Made by a program: the position numbers and the translations under genes. A stretch of 25,113 bases of DNA from Seminavis robusta (taxonomy: Eukaryota > Bacillariophyta > Bacillariophyceae > Naviculales > Naviculaceae), in NCBI GenBank assembly GCA_903772945.1, contig CAICTM010001645.1, positions 1 through 25,113 of the forward strand, in the 5' to 3' direction. Of this stretch, positions 1 through 8,550 are shown piece after piece. The notes under the pieces were generated by a model. That model was not told the origin of the DNA. It made no database searches and saw nothing but the letters and a program-made list of their open reading frames with translations. Every line of letters begins with the position of its first letter. Positions within the stretch are counted from its first letter, which is position 1.

Positions 1-318
1 GGTGGAGGTGAAGATGACGACGACATGCTGGGACGGTCGATGCAACGATTCGTTCTGGAATTGGATGGCATTGCGCGAGTCGTACAGACCATGAAGGACT
101 TTTCCACGGCCACGGAGATTCAAGTGGCGGGTTGTGGACTTTTGGGCAATCTAGCCACTCGACGAGCCTTTCACAACATTATGAGAGAAGCACGAGCCGT
201 TGGCGTGGTTGCGGCGGCATTGGAGGATCACGCGCAGCACCCCAGCATTGTCGTCAATGGGAACAAGGTCATGGTGTGCTTGTTCTCCGAGTCGTCGTCG
301 TCGTCGTCGTCGTCGTGA
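1..318 (+). CDS. Armadillo-repeat-like protein, C-terminal end (5' partial)
   Basis: The reading frame is open from base 1 and enters through an acidic run (GGGEDDDD), so the gene starts outside the window; the ATG at 25 is an internal Met. The visible 105 or so residues contain a helix pair of Arm/HEAT type (GIARVVQTMKDF, then EIQVAGCGLLGNLA, then further helices ending NGNKVMVCLF). The pattern of small and hydrophobic residues with 'GCGLLGNLA' is typical of Arm repeats, which are protein-protein interaction scaffolds. The protein ends in eight Ser codons, all TCG, before TGA at 316-318, so a microsatellite supplies its C-terminus. Partner and role cannot be told from this fragment. The Arm-like fold is fairly likely; the exact family is unknown. 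Confidence 0.7.
   Translation, partial: GGGEDDDDMLGRSMQRFVLELDGIARVVQTMKDFSTATEIQVAGCGLLGNLATRRAFHNIMREARAVGVVAAALEDHAQHPSIVVNGNKVMVCLFSESSSSSSSS
292..315 (+). repeat. (TCG)8 microsatellite coding for a terminal Ser run
   Basis: Eight perfect TCG units lie directly before the TGA stop of the Arm-repeat gene. All the Ser codons are identical, as expected for slippage-driven expansion rather than selected polyserine. Confidence 0.95.
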
Positions 319-1646
319 GAAAGCAAACAGGAGAAAAAGACGTCCCTCGAACGCGGTTGGGCAACGAGCGACAAGGCACAAGTAGTTGGAGAGGGACGAC
401 GTCACTGGTATTGAGCTCCCAGAGGGTACTACAATAAAGGCAAGGGGCGTAGCAAATAGAATCATTCGAATGAACCGAAGCAATCAAGGAATAGCTATGC
501 TACTGTAAAACTGTTCAGAAAAAACTATAGAAATCATGGCACAGGTAAGAAACCAACAGACTACTAGACTAGTACTCCGTACCGTATGACTGACTAGTTT
601 ACCCCTGCGAAATGTTTCACTGCTGTGCACCCATCCGATCTTAGAATCTACCATGGTACGCACCGGTGTGGCATTCAACTACTTAGCAAGGAGCAAGCTC
701 GTTCCGAAACAGCGCTAGTATTATGGAGACGGAGATAGGTCGTGACTTGGAAAGCTTGCTTTGCTTCACGTGTTAGGATAAACATATGATAGTACCGTAG
801 ACGGGGGAGGCCGCGCACCCAATTGAACTGGATGTTATGTAGCAGTAGCAAGAATCTTTAAATCAAGACAGGGCCAAGCCTCTTCCCACGGCTCCAGAGT
901 TGTCACATACTACAATAGAACAGCTCTGACATTCATGTTGCCGATGGCACCTCCAGAGAAGCAAACCACAGCTACATGACGGTTACTAAATAAAAAGACT
1001 ATCATACTAGCTACTCCAACAGATGAAGAGTTGTCACGATTTTTTCAGATCTTAGAGAGGGTAGACCATACAATGATGCCCACATCTTCAATGGTCCTGC
1101 AACTGCTGTGGGTTATTTTATGGGATCGGAGTGGTGCCGTTAGGTTTTGAAGAAATGCAAGAGCGCACCTTGGGTTCGGCTTTTTTGTTGAGGTCCCTGA
1201 GTTCTGTGGCCAGAGGTTGGTCGCCGCTCTTTATGCTGTTGAGTCTTGCGTGAGAGCCATTTTCCAAGACTTGTTAAGTACCATCTCCTTAAATAGGGCA
1301 CCTTTCGGTACCCAAAGAGGATGGCCGACGAAAACAAAACAAGAATGAGAAGCCAAATTTGGGGGTGTTCAATACAGCCTCATCTTTCTTGTCGAGAAGA
1401 TCAACTCGCACGTTCGTTGGCATAGTTTGCGGTGCGCCATTGCCAAAAATCGTGAGGATAAGTCTATGTAGGAAGCAGCAAAGGCTTGATCGGCCGCCAT
1501 AAAAAGCGAACCACCTCATCAACCGAGCCTTCAGAGGATTGCCGCAAAAGTTAGTTGTCCATCCTCATTGCATTGTGTAGCTTGTTAGCATTTTTAGATA
1601 ATTCGGTTTCCCCTCCTGATAGCGCGGAACATACACCATCATCACG
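319..1646. other. Intergenic region, no gene recognised
   Basis: Only short frames with no family resemblance are present, the longest being about 75 residues on the minus strand at 1289-1522. The stretch should hold the 3' UTR of the Arm-repeat gene and the promoter and 5' UTR of the gene at 1647. No repeat, RNA gene or intact mobile element was seen. Confidence 0.6.
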
Positions 1647-2414
1647 ATGACGAATTCGATGAGAGATACCATCTTAGCCGACGAGACCATTGGTCCTGTA
1701 GTACGTGAGGTGGAACGTACCTTGCTGTTTACTGATGTTCCATGTGGAGCCATGAAGACGAGAGACTGTGATCAGGCACAGTGTGCCGACACGGACGATG
1801 ATGTGGCCCAGGGTTTCCTAAAGTTTTGCGGGGGGCTGGAACGTGCCTTTTGCTTCACTGATCTGGAAGATATTGATGAGTCCGAAATGGAGAGAATCAA
1901 GTCCTTGAGCGTCATTGAAAACGCAACATCGACGACGACACCGGTGAAGGATACCCCAATTGTCGAAACTGCCGACACTGAATCGTGCAGCGATGACAGC
2001 AACCCCGCTGCCATGGAGGTTGCCATTGAAAGGCCTGATCCTCCTTCTGAGCTCAAGGAATCAACTAAGGAGGAAGAGACAGCAGCTCCAACAGAGGGTG
2101 CTGCTCAGGGAGGGGATGTGGCCCAATCAGGAGATGCCGAAGTCACCGAGGAGGCTGTTGCCAAGGCCGAAGAAACCGGAACTCCTTTGGAAATCAGCAA
2201 CAATGAAGCACCCAGGATGACTCAGTCGGAACCGGTCTTGCCTCCTGCCAATGCCATGCAGGCATCCACAAACACGCTCAACAAAAGCACCCCCACCAAC
2301 AGCCTCCAAGCTGCCAAGGCGGCCAAGGCGGCCAAAAACAAGGATGGAAAGAAGAAAAGGAAAAGTTGGGGACTCTTCCGCAAGAGTAGGTCCGCCAAAG
2401 CTTCTGTCGTCTAA
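1647..2414 (+). CDS. Hypothetical protein, acidic linker with polybasic C-terminus (255 aa)
   Basis: This uninterrupted 255-residue frame starts at an ATG with A at -3; a second Met four codons later could also serve. Residues 1-90 look folded and contain several Cys (PCGAM, DCDQAQCAD, KFCGG, AFCFTDLED). Residues about 95-220 are low-complexity, rich in Glu, Ala, Thr, Ser and Pro, and probably disordered. The tail has an Ala/Lys heptad-like run (AAKAAKAAKNK) and then KKKRKSWGLFRKSRS, a cluster of basic residues around Trp, Leu and Phe that could be a nuclear signal or a membrane-binding amphipathic patch. No signal peptide or membrane segment is seen. The family is not recognised. Coding status is supported by length and by composition that differs from the flanks. 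Confidence 0.65.
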   Translation: MTNSMRDTILADETIGPVVREVERTLLFTDVPCGAMKTRDCDQAQCADTDDDVAQGFLKFCGGLERAFCFTDLEDIDESEMERIKSLSVIENATSTTTPVKDTPIVETADTESCSDDSNPAAMEVAIERPDPPSELKESTKEEETAAPTEGAAQGGDVAQSGDAEVTEEAVAKAEETGTPLEISNNEAPRMTQSEPVLPPANAMQASTNTLNKSTPTNSLQAAKAAKAAKNKDGKKKRKSWGLFRKSRSAKASVV

Positions 2415-2419
2415 ATAAA
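2414..2419 (+). terminator. Possible AATAAA polyadenylation hexamer overlapping the stop codon
   Basis: AATAAA begins at the last base of the TAA stop of the gene at 1647. It could also be chance, because diatom poly(A) signals are weakly conserved and this one lies unusually close to the stop. Confidence 0.25.
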
Positions 2420-2739
2420 GAGGGTTCCTTTCCAGGTCTTCGTCAAACAGGTTATATAAACAAGAGGGACTATCGTTCGATTGAGTTGTGCTTTCATGTC
2501 AGAAGCTTGGCACCAAAGAATCACCTTCAAGCCTCAGCTCCAGTGTCTTGCTACCGCCAGGGCACAACTCCAAGCATTATCTTTTCAATGTGTTGAGATC
2601 TAAGCCTTTGTAGTTACTAATGTTGGCTTACTAAGCAGTATTTGTTGCATTTTAGAAAACCTTAGCACTGTAGAAGACAGAACCCCTTAAAACCCGGACG
2701 ATGCTACACGTCGTCAAACACTTTGAGCTGCATCTTCAT

Positions 2740-3420
2740 GCAAACACCAGGTCTTACCACATTGCATCAACACAGAACCAATACTATGCTGTTCAAAAAG
2801 AAGGGACAACTCGCAGGCCAACACCCAACACCACGACCGCCCCAAACCAGGGTTCCCAAGGCCTGGACAAACTCCCAAACCAACTTCTGGTACCAAATCC
2901 TTTTCAGGAACCACTCTAACCTCAAATGCTGGACCAATTACAGGACCAGTATGATGATCCACGCCAAGCCCCACACTAGGTCCATCTCCAGTCCCCTCGT
3001 GCCTTCCAGGCAGCAACCACTCGCTCTAAACCCCACGACACTGCAAGCCCCAATCCTGGACAAATTCAAGAACCAGGTTGAGGATCCACTCCAAGTCCCA
3101 CATCTGGCACATTTTCAGGCCCCACTGGTTCCACTCCAGGTCTCCAATGCTGGACTTGCTTCAGTGCCAACTCCCGTACTCCTGGACCCGCTCCAAGTCC
3201 CACACCTGGTCCCTTTCTGAGGGCCACACATGTTCCCACGCAAAGTGCAAAGTCCTACCGTACCCATGATCAATTTACAGTACCCACTCAAGGCAAAATA
3301 TCAGGTTCCTGACTTGGATTGAACCCCGGACCTAGTGCTCCAGGGCCAGCACCAGGACCCACTCCAGACCCCAAAACTGGACTAACTCGCTCCACGCCCA
3401 ACGCCAGACCATTGTGTTCG
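2740..3420. repeat. Degenerate Pro/Thr/Gly-coding minisatellite
   Basis: A C-rich top strand repeats variants of a unit of roughly 24 bp of the type CCACTCCAAGTCCCACACCTGG. Clear copies lie near 2871, 3087, 3189 and 3355. When read in the matching frame, each gives related peptides: TPKPTSGTKSFSGTT from 2871, TPSPTSGTFSGPTG near 3090, APSPTPGPF near 3190 and PGPTPDPKTG near 3355. The copies lie in different frames and are separated by stops; for example the first is closed by TGA at 2952. This therefore looks like a dead coding repeat or a non-coding satellite rather than a gene. The plus-strand frame 2723-3220 runs through it without a consistent repeat peptide. Confidence 0.6.
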
Positions 3421-4038
3421 TCTACCTACTACAATGGTAGACACTAATAGATGGTACTAGTAACATCTGTCTTCACACTTTACCCCATGGCTTCTTCTGC
3501 TGCAAAGACAATCAAGCAATTGATTAGACTACCTGGTACACGTTCAAAAAGTTGTTAGCTTCAGTTAGTTGCATGTCATGTGTATTCGAGAGATATTCCG
3601 TATTTCCGCGGAAGCTCACATGGTGTCTTCGCAGCTTGAGCTGCACCGCTGTAAAAGGCAATCAGTTCTCAGAAAGAGCTCAGCATGACGTGGAGCAAAA
3701 TCCACCTGCAACGCCCACTCCAACTAGCCGCTTGTCATTGTTCTGGTCCTGCAGGAACGATGACATCGACAGCACCGACACCAAATCAAGATGGCTACAG
3801 GGAGCTAGCTGGCTAGCTAGCAGATCCATTGCCAAAGCAGAATGTCACCATCTGGTTGATTGATTGATCTACCGTATCTGAATAGAGAGTCGAGTCTTGT
3901 CAACGTCAACTCCGCTTCCGCATTATTTTTCTAGGTAGTCTGTCTGAAGTGAGCTGAGTGAAGCTCCTTGTCACCGCGTAATAAAACATATCTTTGAATT
4001 CTTTTAACAGAGTTCTGCAAGAGAACAAGAAAGAAACA
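3421..4038. other. Intergenic region upstream of the MFS transporter gene
   Basis: No gene is recognised. The stretch holds a GCTAGCTGGCTAGCTAGC palindromic run at about 3804-3822 and presumably the promoter and 5' UTR of the transporter. The 103-residue frame at 3552-3863 resembles no protein family. Confidence 0.5.
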
Positions 4039-5718
4039 ATGAAAGCCACGATGGATTATTATTCACACCATAAGGTCATGACGGTTCTGGCACTGTTGTT
4101 CCTGTGCCCTGCGGTTGCCACGGAAGCTTTCTCCTCTGCTCGGGTATCCTCTATTCCAAGAGGAGGAAGCCCCGGGGCTTCGGAAGAGTTGCGTGGAGGA
4201 GCACGACTGCGTGCATTGACCACTCAACGGGAAAGACGATGGCGGCCCCTCAAACAGAGCAGTGTTGCTACGACGGGGCCAAGACTCTTTCCCAGGGGAG
4301 AAAACAGTACCATGACTGCTACTCTAGTGGAAGAAGAAGTTATGGATGCCGTTTTCCCGGAAGCACCAGATGCCGCTGTGGAGAAGAAGAAGAAGCATTT
4401 CCTCAAGCGCATCGACGGCATTGTTTTTGTCTCTTACCTGTGCAATGTCATGGCTCTGTCTTTGCCTGTGCTCCTGGTACCCATTGCTGCCACTGAACAC
4501 GCAACATCCATGTCACTGTCTGCAAAGGCTGCCACTGTCATGGTGGCGTCTCAAGTTGCCAGTATCAGTTCTGTGGCTTCTTTGGGAGGTGCCTTGGGGA
4601 AGTTTGTGAATGGATTCATCTGCAAAGAACTGGGATCGTACTTTTGCAGCTCTGCGTATTTGGTCGGATTGGGAGTCTGTTCATTGGCATTCTCATTGTC
4701 CACCAATGCCCAAACCATGTCTTACGCATTTGCAGGCATGGAGTTCTTTGCATCCATTCAATGGGCTTCTCTGGCCGTCATGCTCTCCAACTACTATGCA
4801 AAGGAGCCTGTCAAGTTGTCCGCTGCCTTGACAGCCTTGGGGTTGTCTTCCACCAGTGGACAGCTACTGGCAAAGTTTTTTGGAATGACCCTCAGTAGTG
4901 CCTTCCACTGGCGCCTAGTGGCTCAGCTGGGTGCGCTTGTGGCCTTTGGAGGGGCTATGTTGATCTCTCAAGCACCGGGGCGAGAGGCTGCAGCAGAGGT
5001 TCAAAAGCAAAAGCCGCCTTTTGAATGGAAGAGTGTCGCCCATTCCCTCAAGGCGGTCCTAGGCAGTCCTCTGTTTTTGATGCTGGGTCTGGCGCATTCC
5101 ATGTCCTTTGTCTGCCGTGGAACAGATCGTATTCTCGGCACATTCTTTCAAGAGATGTCGTCCTTGCCACCTGCAATTTCAGGAGGTTTAACCATTACTA
5201 TTACGTTTGGGTTGATCCAAGGTCTCATCTCAGGTGCCAAGAAGTATGCTAAATGCGCTACCCTGGAAGACAAGCGCAACTTTTTGAAGAAGCGATACGT
5301 TGCTTGTATCTCGGCAACCTTGGGCTTGGTTGCTTTGTCACAAGTGGGAGCGGGACTTCTCCCCAATCGATGGGCCATGACTGCTGCCTTGGCGCTGGTG
5401 TCTGGAATCATGGCCTCGAACATCTCCTTTCAGTACTTTCAGTTCCCAGCCATGATTGCACAACGATACGGCGATCACAAGCCAGTGGTCATCAGCTTTT
5501 TGGACGGGTTTGGATTCCTCCTCTCGGCACCCATCTTTGCAGCAATCAGCAAAATCGTTCCTAGCATGGGATGGTCGTCTGGATGGGGATTGCTGGCCAC
5601 TCTGTTCGGATCCGCTGCCGTTTTGATGTTGACGTGCATCAACCCCATTTTGAACCTCAGCAAGACGCCCGCTGAAGAAGAATTGGAGAAGCAGCAGGCA
5701 GTTCCACTGATGGGATAG
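4039..5718 (+). CDS. Major facilitator superfamily transporter, probably plastid-targeted
   Basis: The protein has 559 residues and ends in TAG. The frame is open from 3994, but that codon is TTG; the first in-frame ATG is 4039, with others at 4051 and 4078. The N-terminus has a hydrophobic core (VMTVLALLFLCPAVA) followed by ATEA-F31-SSARVSS and a basic, Ser/Arg-rich stretch to about residue 85. A Phe right after the predicted signal-peptide cleavage is the diatom ASAFAP-type plastid signal. A 12-helix MFS body follows, with a loop motif GGALGKFVNGFICKELGS between helices 2 and 3 resembling motif A of the GlpT/organophosphate type, and a central charged loop near PGREAAAEVQKQKPPFEW. The role is most likely small-molecule transport across a plastid envelope membrane; the substrate cannot be read from the sequence. 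The MFS fold is well supported, plastid location is probable and the sub-family is uncertain. Confidence 0.85.
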   Translation: MKATMDYYSHHKVMTVLALLFLCPAVATEAFSSARVSSIPRGGSPGASEELRGGARLRALTTQRERRWRPLKQSSVATTGPRLFPRGENSTMTATLVEEEVMDAVFPEAPDAAVEKKKKHFLKRIDGIVFVSYLCNVMALSLPVLLVPIAATEHATSMSLSAKAATVMVASQVASISSVASLGGALGKFVNGFICKELGSYFCSSAYLVGLGVCSLAFSLSTNAQTMSYAFAGMEFFASIQWASLAVMLSNYYAKEPVKLSAALTALGLSSTSGQLLAKFFGMTLSSAFHWRLVAQLGALVAFGGAMLISQAPGREAAAEVQKQKPPFEWKSVAHSLKAVLGSPLFLMLGLAHSMSFVCRGTDRILGTFFQEMSSLPPAISGGLTITITFGLIQGLISGAKKYAKCATLEDKRNFLKKRYVACISATLGLVALSQVGAGLLPNRWAMTAALALVSGIMASNISFQYFQFPAMIAQRYGDHKPVVISFLDGFGFLLSAPIFAAISKIVPSMGWSSGWGLLATLFGSAAVLMLTCINPILNLSKTPAEEELEKQQAVPLMG

Positions 5719-6304
5719 CCTGTCTGCCAACTTTTCTTTTTGCTCACGCCTCACAATTTTGTTACAGTATCTAGACACTCGCATACACAACCCACAAGCA
5801 ACGAAAGCACCCCAACACAAACATTCATATTCGGACACAGGCGATGAAATCACATCTGCACCAACACTCGTTCTCGGCGGTTCTCAGTCTCGAGCCCAAG
5901 GTGTTTCTGTACGGGCCAGATGAAAGGGTATCATAGCTTTACTACTAAGAATCATAGAATCAATCAATCATCTGCAATTGAACAAATACAGGGCAGAAGA
6001 GCGAGCATCTTGGCGCCCACCCTCCAGAGCCCACAACGCACAACCTGCAATGATCTCCGACCACTTCAAAGTGGGTTTGACAAGCTCGGGTATCCTTGCA
6101 CCAATCCCCCCCCCCCCTCTGGCTTTCCCTTATCAGCTGACAGCTCAGTGCATTGACTATTGCTGTACCGATTGTAATGGAAAGAACGTTGCTACTATGC
6201 AGTTACTATGGATTCCGGTGGCCAGTGCGGCGAATATGAAATCATCTCTGGAATCAAGCGAAACGGTCTACCTTTGGTGGACTCAACTCTATTTCCCAGC
6301 CTCC
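5719..6304. other. Intergenic region between convergent genes
   Basis: This stretch holds the 3' UTRs of the transporter gene (+) and the SnoaL-like gene (-). A run of C residues lies near 6107-6117. No coding feature is recognised; the frames at 5920-6334 and the antisense frame 5338-5853 have no family resemblance. Confidence 0.6.
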
Positions 6305-6970
6305 TTAGACGTTGCCACCAATCTGTTCATATAATCCAGGTGGACCCGTGACATTCCCAAAGCCAATGACCGCAAAGCTCTTGATCTTGTTGTCATCTGT
6401 GAAGACGAATACAAACCTCTCCTCATCGTTGATAACGTGCCTGCCTGTTGCCGGAATGGCAGGGAAGTGTTTGGCGTCGATGGTGTAGGGCGCCCCAGTG
6501 TGAGTTCCAGAGGCAACGAGTCCCTCAACGGCAACTGTAGTGCTGTTTTCCTGCTCAATGGAATCATAGTGAAATGCAAAATCAGGGAATGCCTCGTAGA
6601 TGTTTTGCATGCCATCACAGAAGGTTTCGGCATGAGTTGAAAACCCGTCCTCAAGGTGCACCTTGCTTCTTCCAGAAGCAAAGGCTTCTAGGAGCTTGTC
6701 ACTCCTGTGCCTGTTGGAATTCTTGATCCAGTCCTCCACTATCTTAACCTTGACGGGCTTTGCATGCCAGATTTCCTCTGGAAGCTCATGCTCCTTCACC
6801 TGCTTCAGTGACTTTGACGATGCCTTGTGCCCGCCACTACCGTGGGACTTCTTGCTGCTGTGGCTGCTGTGAGTCCTTCCGCTTGCCTCACTTGCAACTG
6901 TCTTATCACCATGATGGTGTGGTTTCTCCTTTGAGCTTGGTGCAGAGAAAAAGTGTGTAAACATCTTCAT
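6305..6970 (-). CDS. SnoaL-like / NTF2-like fold protein with Ser/His/Lys-rich N-terminus
   Basis: This is an intronless 221-residue frame from ATG to TAA. Residues 1-60 are hydrophilic and low-complexity, with His and Ser/Lys clusters (KPHHHGD, HSSHSSKKSHGSGGH). Residues about 75-215 read as a cone-shaped alpha+beta NTF2/SnoaL domain: a helix VKIVEDWIKNSN, then DGMQNIYEAFPDFAFHYDSI, strands VAVEGLVASGTHTGAPYTI, the FPAIPATGRHV segment common in SnoaL-like ester cyclases, and the closing strands FVFVFTDDNKIKSFAVIGF. The family includes polyketide cyclases, isomerases and many non-enzymatic binders, so the reaction cannot be named. The N-terminus starts hydrophobic (MKMFTHFFSA) but is too short for a confident signal peptide. 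The gene converges on the transporter gene. Confidence 0.8.
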   Translation of the reverse strand: MKMFTHFFSAPSSKEKPHHHGDKTVASEASGRTHSSHSSKKSHGSGGHKASSKSLKQVKEHELPEEIWHAKPVKVKIVEDWIKNSNRHRSDKLLEAFASGRSKVHLEDGFSTHAETFCDGMQNIYEAFPDFAFHYDSIEQENSTTVAVEGLVASGTHTGAPYTIDAKHFPAIPATGRHVINDEERFVFVFTDDNKIKSFAVIGFGNVTGPPGLYEQIGGNV

Positions 6971-8426
6971 GGTGATCAGGGCTTGAATAATCTATCTGAT
7001 GAGACTAAAACTTGAAAAAAAATTGGAAGAAGAAATGAAGTGCGAGATAGTATTTTATGAGGCCAAGCTGCCTGCACTGCCTTTTCCACACACACTACAA
7101 CCGACATAGACGACGGAAGCGAACACAGCGGGTGTTGCTTCTCTGACTCGCGATGACCTCGACTCAAACACCTGTGTAAACTTGATCTTCTCAGGTGCAA
7201 AGGATGCTCGGGAGAGGCTGCTGGTTTGGTTTCCCCGCGACAGATCCTCACCTCTTTGCTGTGGGAGAAGCTACCATCACCAACTGAAGCCAATCGAAGC
7301 GGTGGATAAGCTCAACTAAACCATTTTCTACTCCCCTTCGGTTGCTAGTACCGGTATGGGTTATGCCCTGCAAGAATGATCGAGAAGTACCTTCTGTTCT
7401 CATCGGAGTATTCGGAACTGTGGTCTGTTGACTATCATACTTCAGAACTGGCTTCCGTGTGCTGTGGTGGATATCTTCTCCACTCTAAACCACCATCAAC
7501 CATCAACTTCAGAAATTGGGTCGCAACCTGAAAGCTGAAGATCGTCCTTTCTGCTCTCGACTGAGGTTGCATTAGCTTGGTTCCAGTAGGAAGACTAAGT
7601 GACTCTGTTGCCCTCCCTCTGAGCTTGGTTGGTCCGCAAAGGTGTTTTGGCGTTTTGGCTCCTCATCGATGGTTATCCTGGTTTTTGGGAGGTTTCTAAA
7701 ACTTTACTTGAGTTTTATTAATACTCAACTTCTTGCTGTTTTGGTACCGGTACCAGGTCCGTACAGTACCGAGTACAGTACCACAACAGCCCAACCCAAA
7801 AAAGGAAATCCCTTCCTAAATACAGGCGCATCATTTTCCCCTGTTTCAGAAGTGTTCTGGAAAGAACCAAGATTGGAATCGAATCTTCGCATTGGGTGCA
7901 TGCTGGTATTCCACAATGCCCAACAGGTTGACCACCACCGTTAGGTCTAGCCCCCTTTAGCTCCCTGCAGTCCCCAGCATCAGACTCCACACCTTAGTTC
8001 CCAGCGCACTGATGAGCTCCGGAACAACCTGTTGCCAGAATCCACGAAGGGTTGGCCTGGCCAAGAGCGGCAAAGTACGAATAAACCAAGGACGCATCTA
8101 ACCACTGGCCAGAGCAAAGCAACAAACAAACTTCTTTGGACCACAGGACAGCCTGCGTAGGAAGGGAGGAGAAAGGCACGGTCACAGTCGGCGCGAAATC
8201 TGTGGGTGGCCTCATGGCTGGCTACTTCTCGAGCAAACCTACAAAAGATGTGCAAGTAGCCCTCAAGACGAATTACTTCAATTTTCTTTTACAAATAAAT
8301 AGACGTCGAGAGCTCTAGCTAGCCTTCTTGATCTTGTTTGTGGCTCTATGCTACCCCCGACAGAGATCAGAGATCGCAACTTCACTGCTCACCTATTTGT
8401 TGTCTCCGTTCCTTCATCCTTCACCT
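6971..8426. other. Intergenic region with no recognised gene
   Basis: About 1.45 kb lie between the start of the SnoaL-like gene and the 3' end of the ABCE1-like gene, both on the minus strand. The stretch contains TACCGGTA at 7350-7357 and GTACCGGTACC at 7744-7754, followed by several GTAC/TACC repeats. Frames of about 90-105 residues on both strands show no family resemblance. CTAGCTAGC lies near 8312-8323. Confidence 0.55.
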
Positions 8427-8550
8427 TTTAGGCTTCTTCTTCTTCCGTTACCAGTTTGTACGACTGTAGTAGTCTCCGTTGGCTCTCTGCTCTTTAGGCT
8501 TCTTCTTCTTCCGTTACCAGTTTGTAGTAGTCTCCGTTGGCTCTCTGCTC
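8427..8550. repeat. Tandem duplication covering the 3' end of the ABCE1-like coding sequence
   Basis: The segment 8493-8550 (58 bp) is repeated immediately beside it at 8427-8492 (66 bp). The outer copy differs by an 8-bp insertion (CGACTGTA) and is otherwise identical. The inner copy carries the last codons and the TAA of the ABCE1-like gene. The outer copy lies in its 3' flank and would read EQRANGDYYSRTNW followed by a stop. Confidence 0.93.

Noticed and set aside
2723..3220. 165-residue plus-strand frame across the minisatellite
   Set aside because: It does not read the repeat in one consistent frame; repeat peptides appear only when the frame is changed from copy to copy.
5338..5853. 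171-residue minus-strand frame
   Set aside because: It overlaps the 3' end of the MFS transporter in antisense and resembles nothing.
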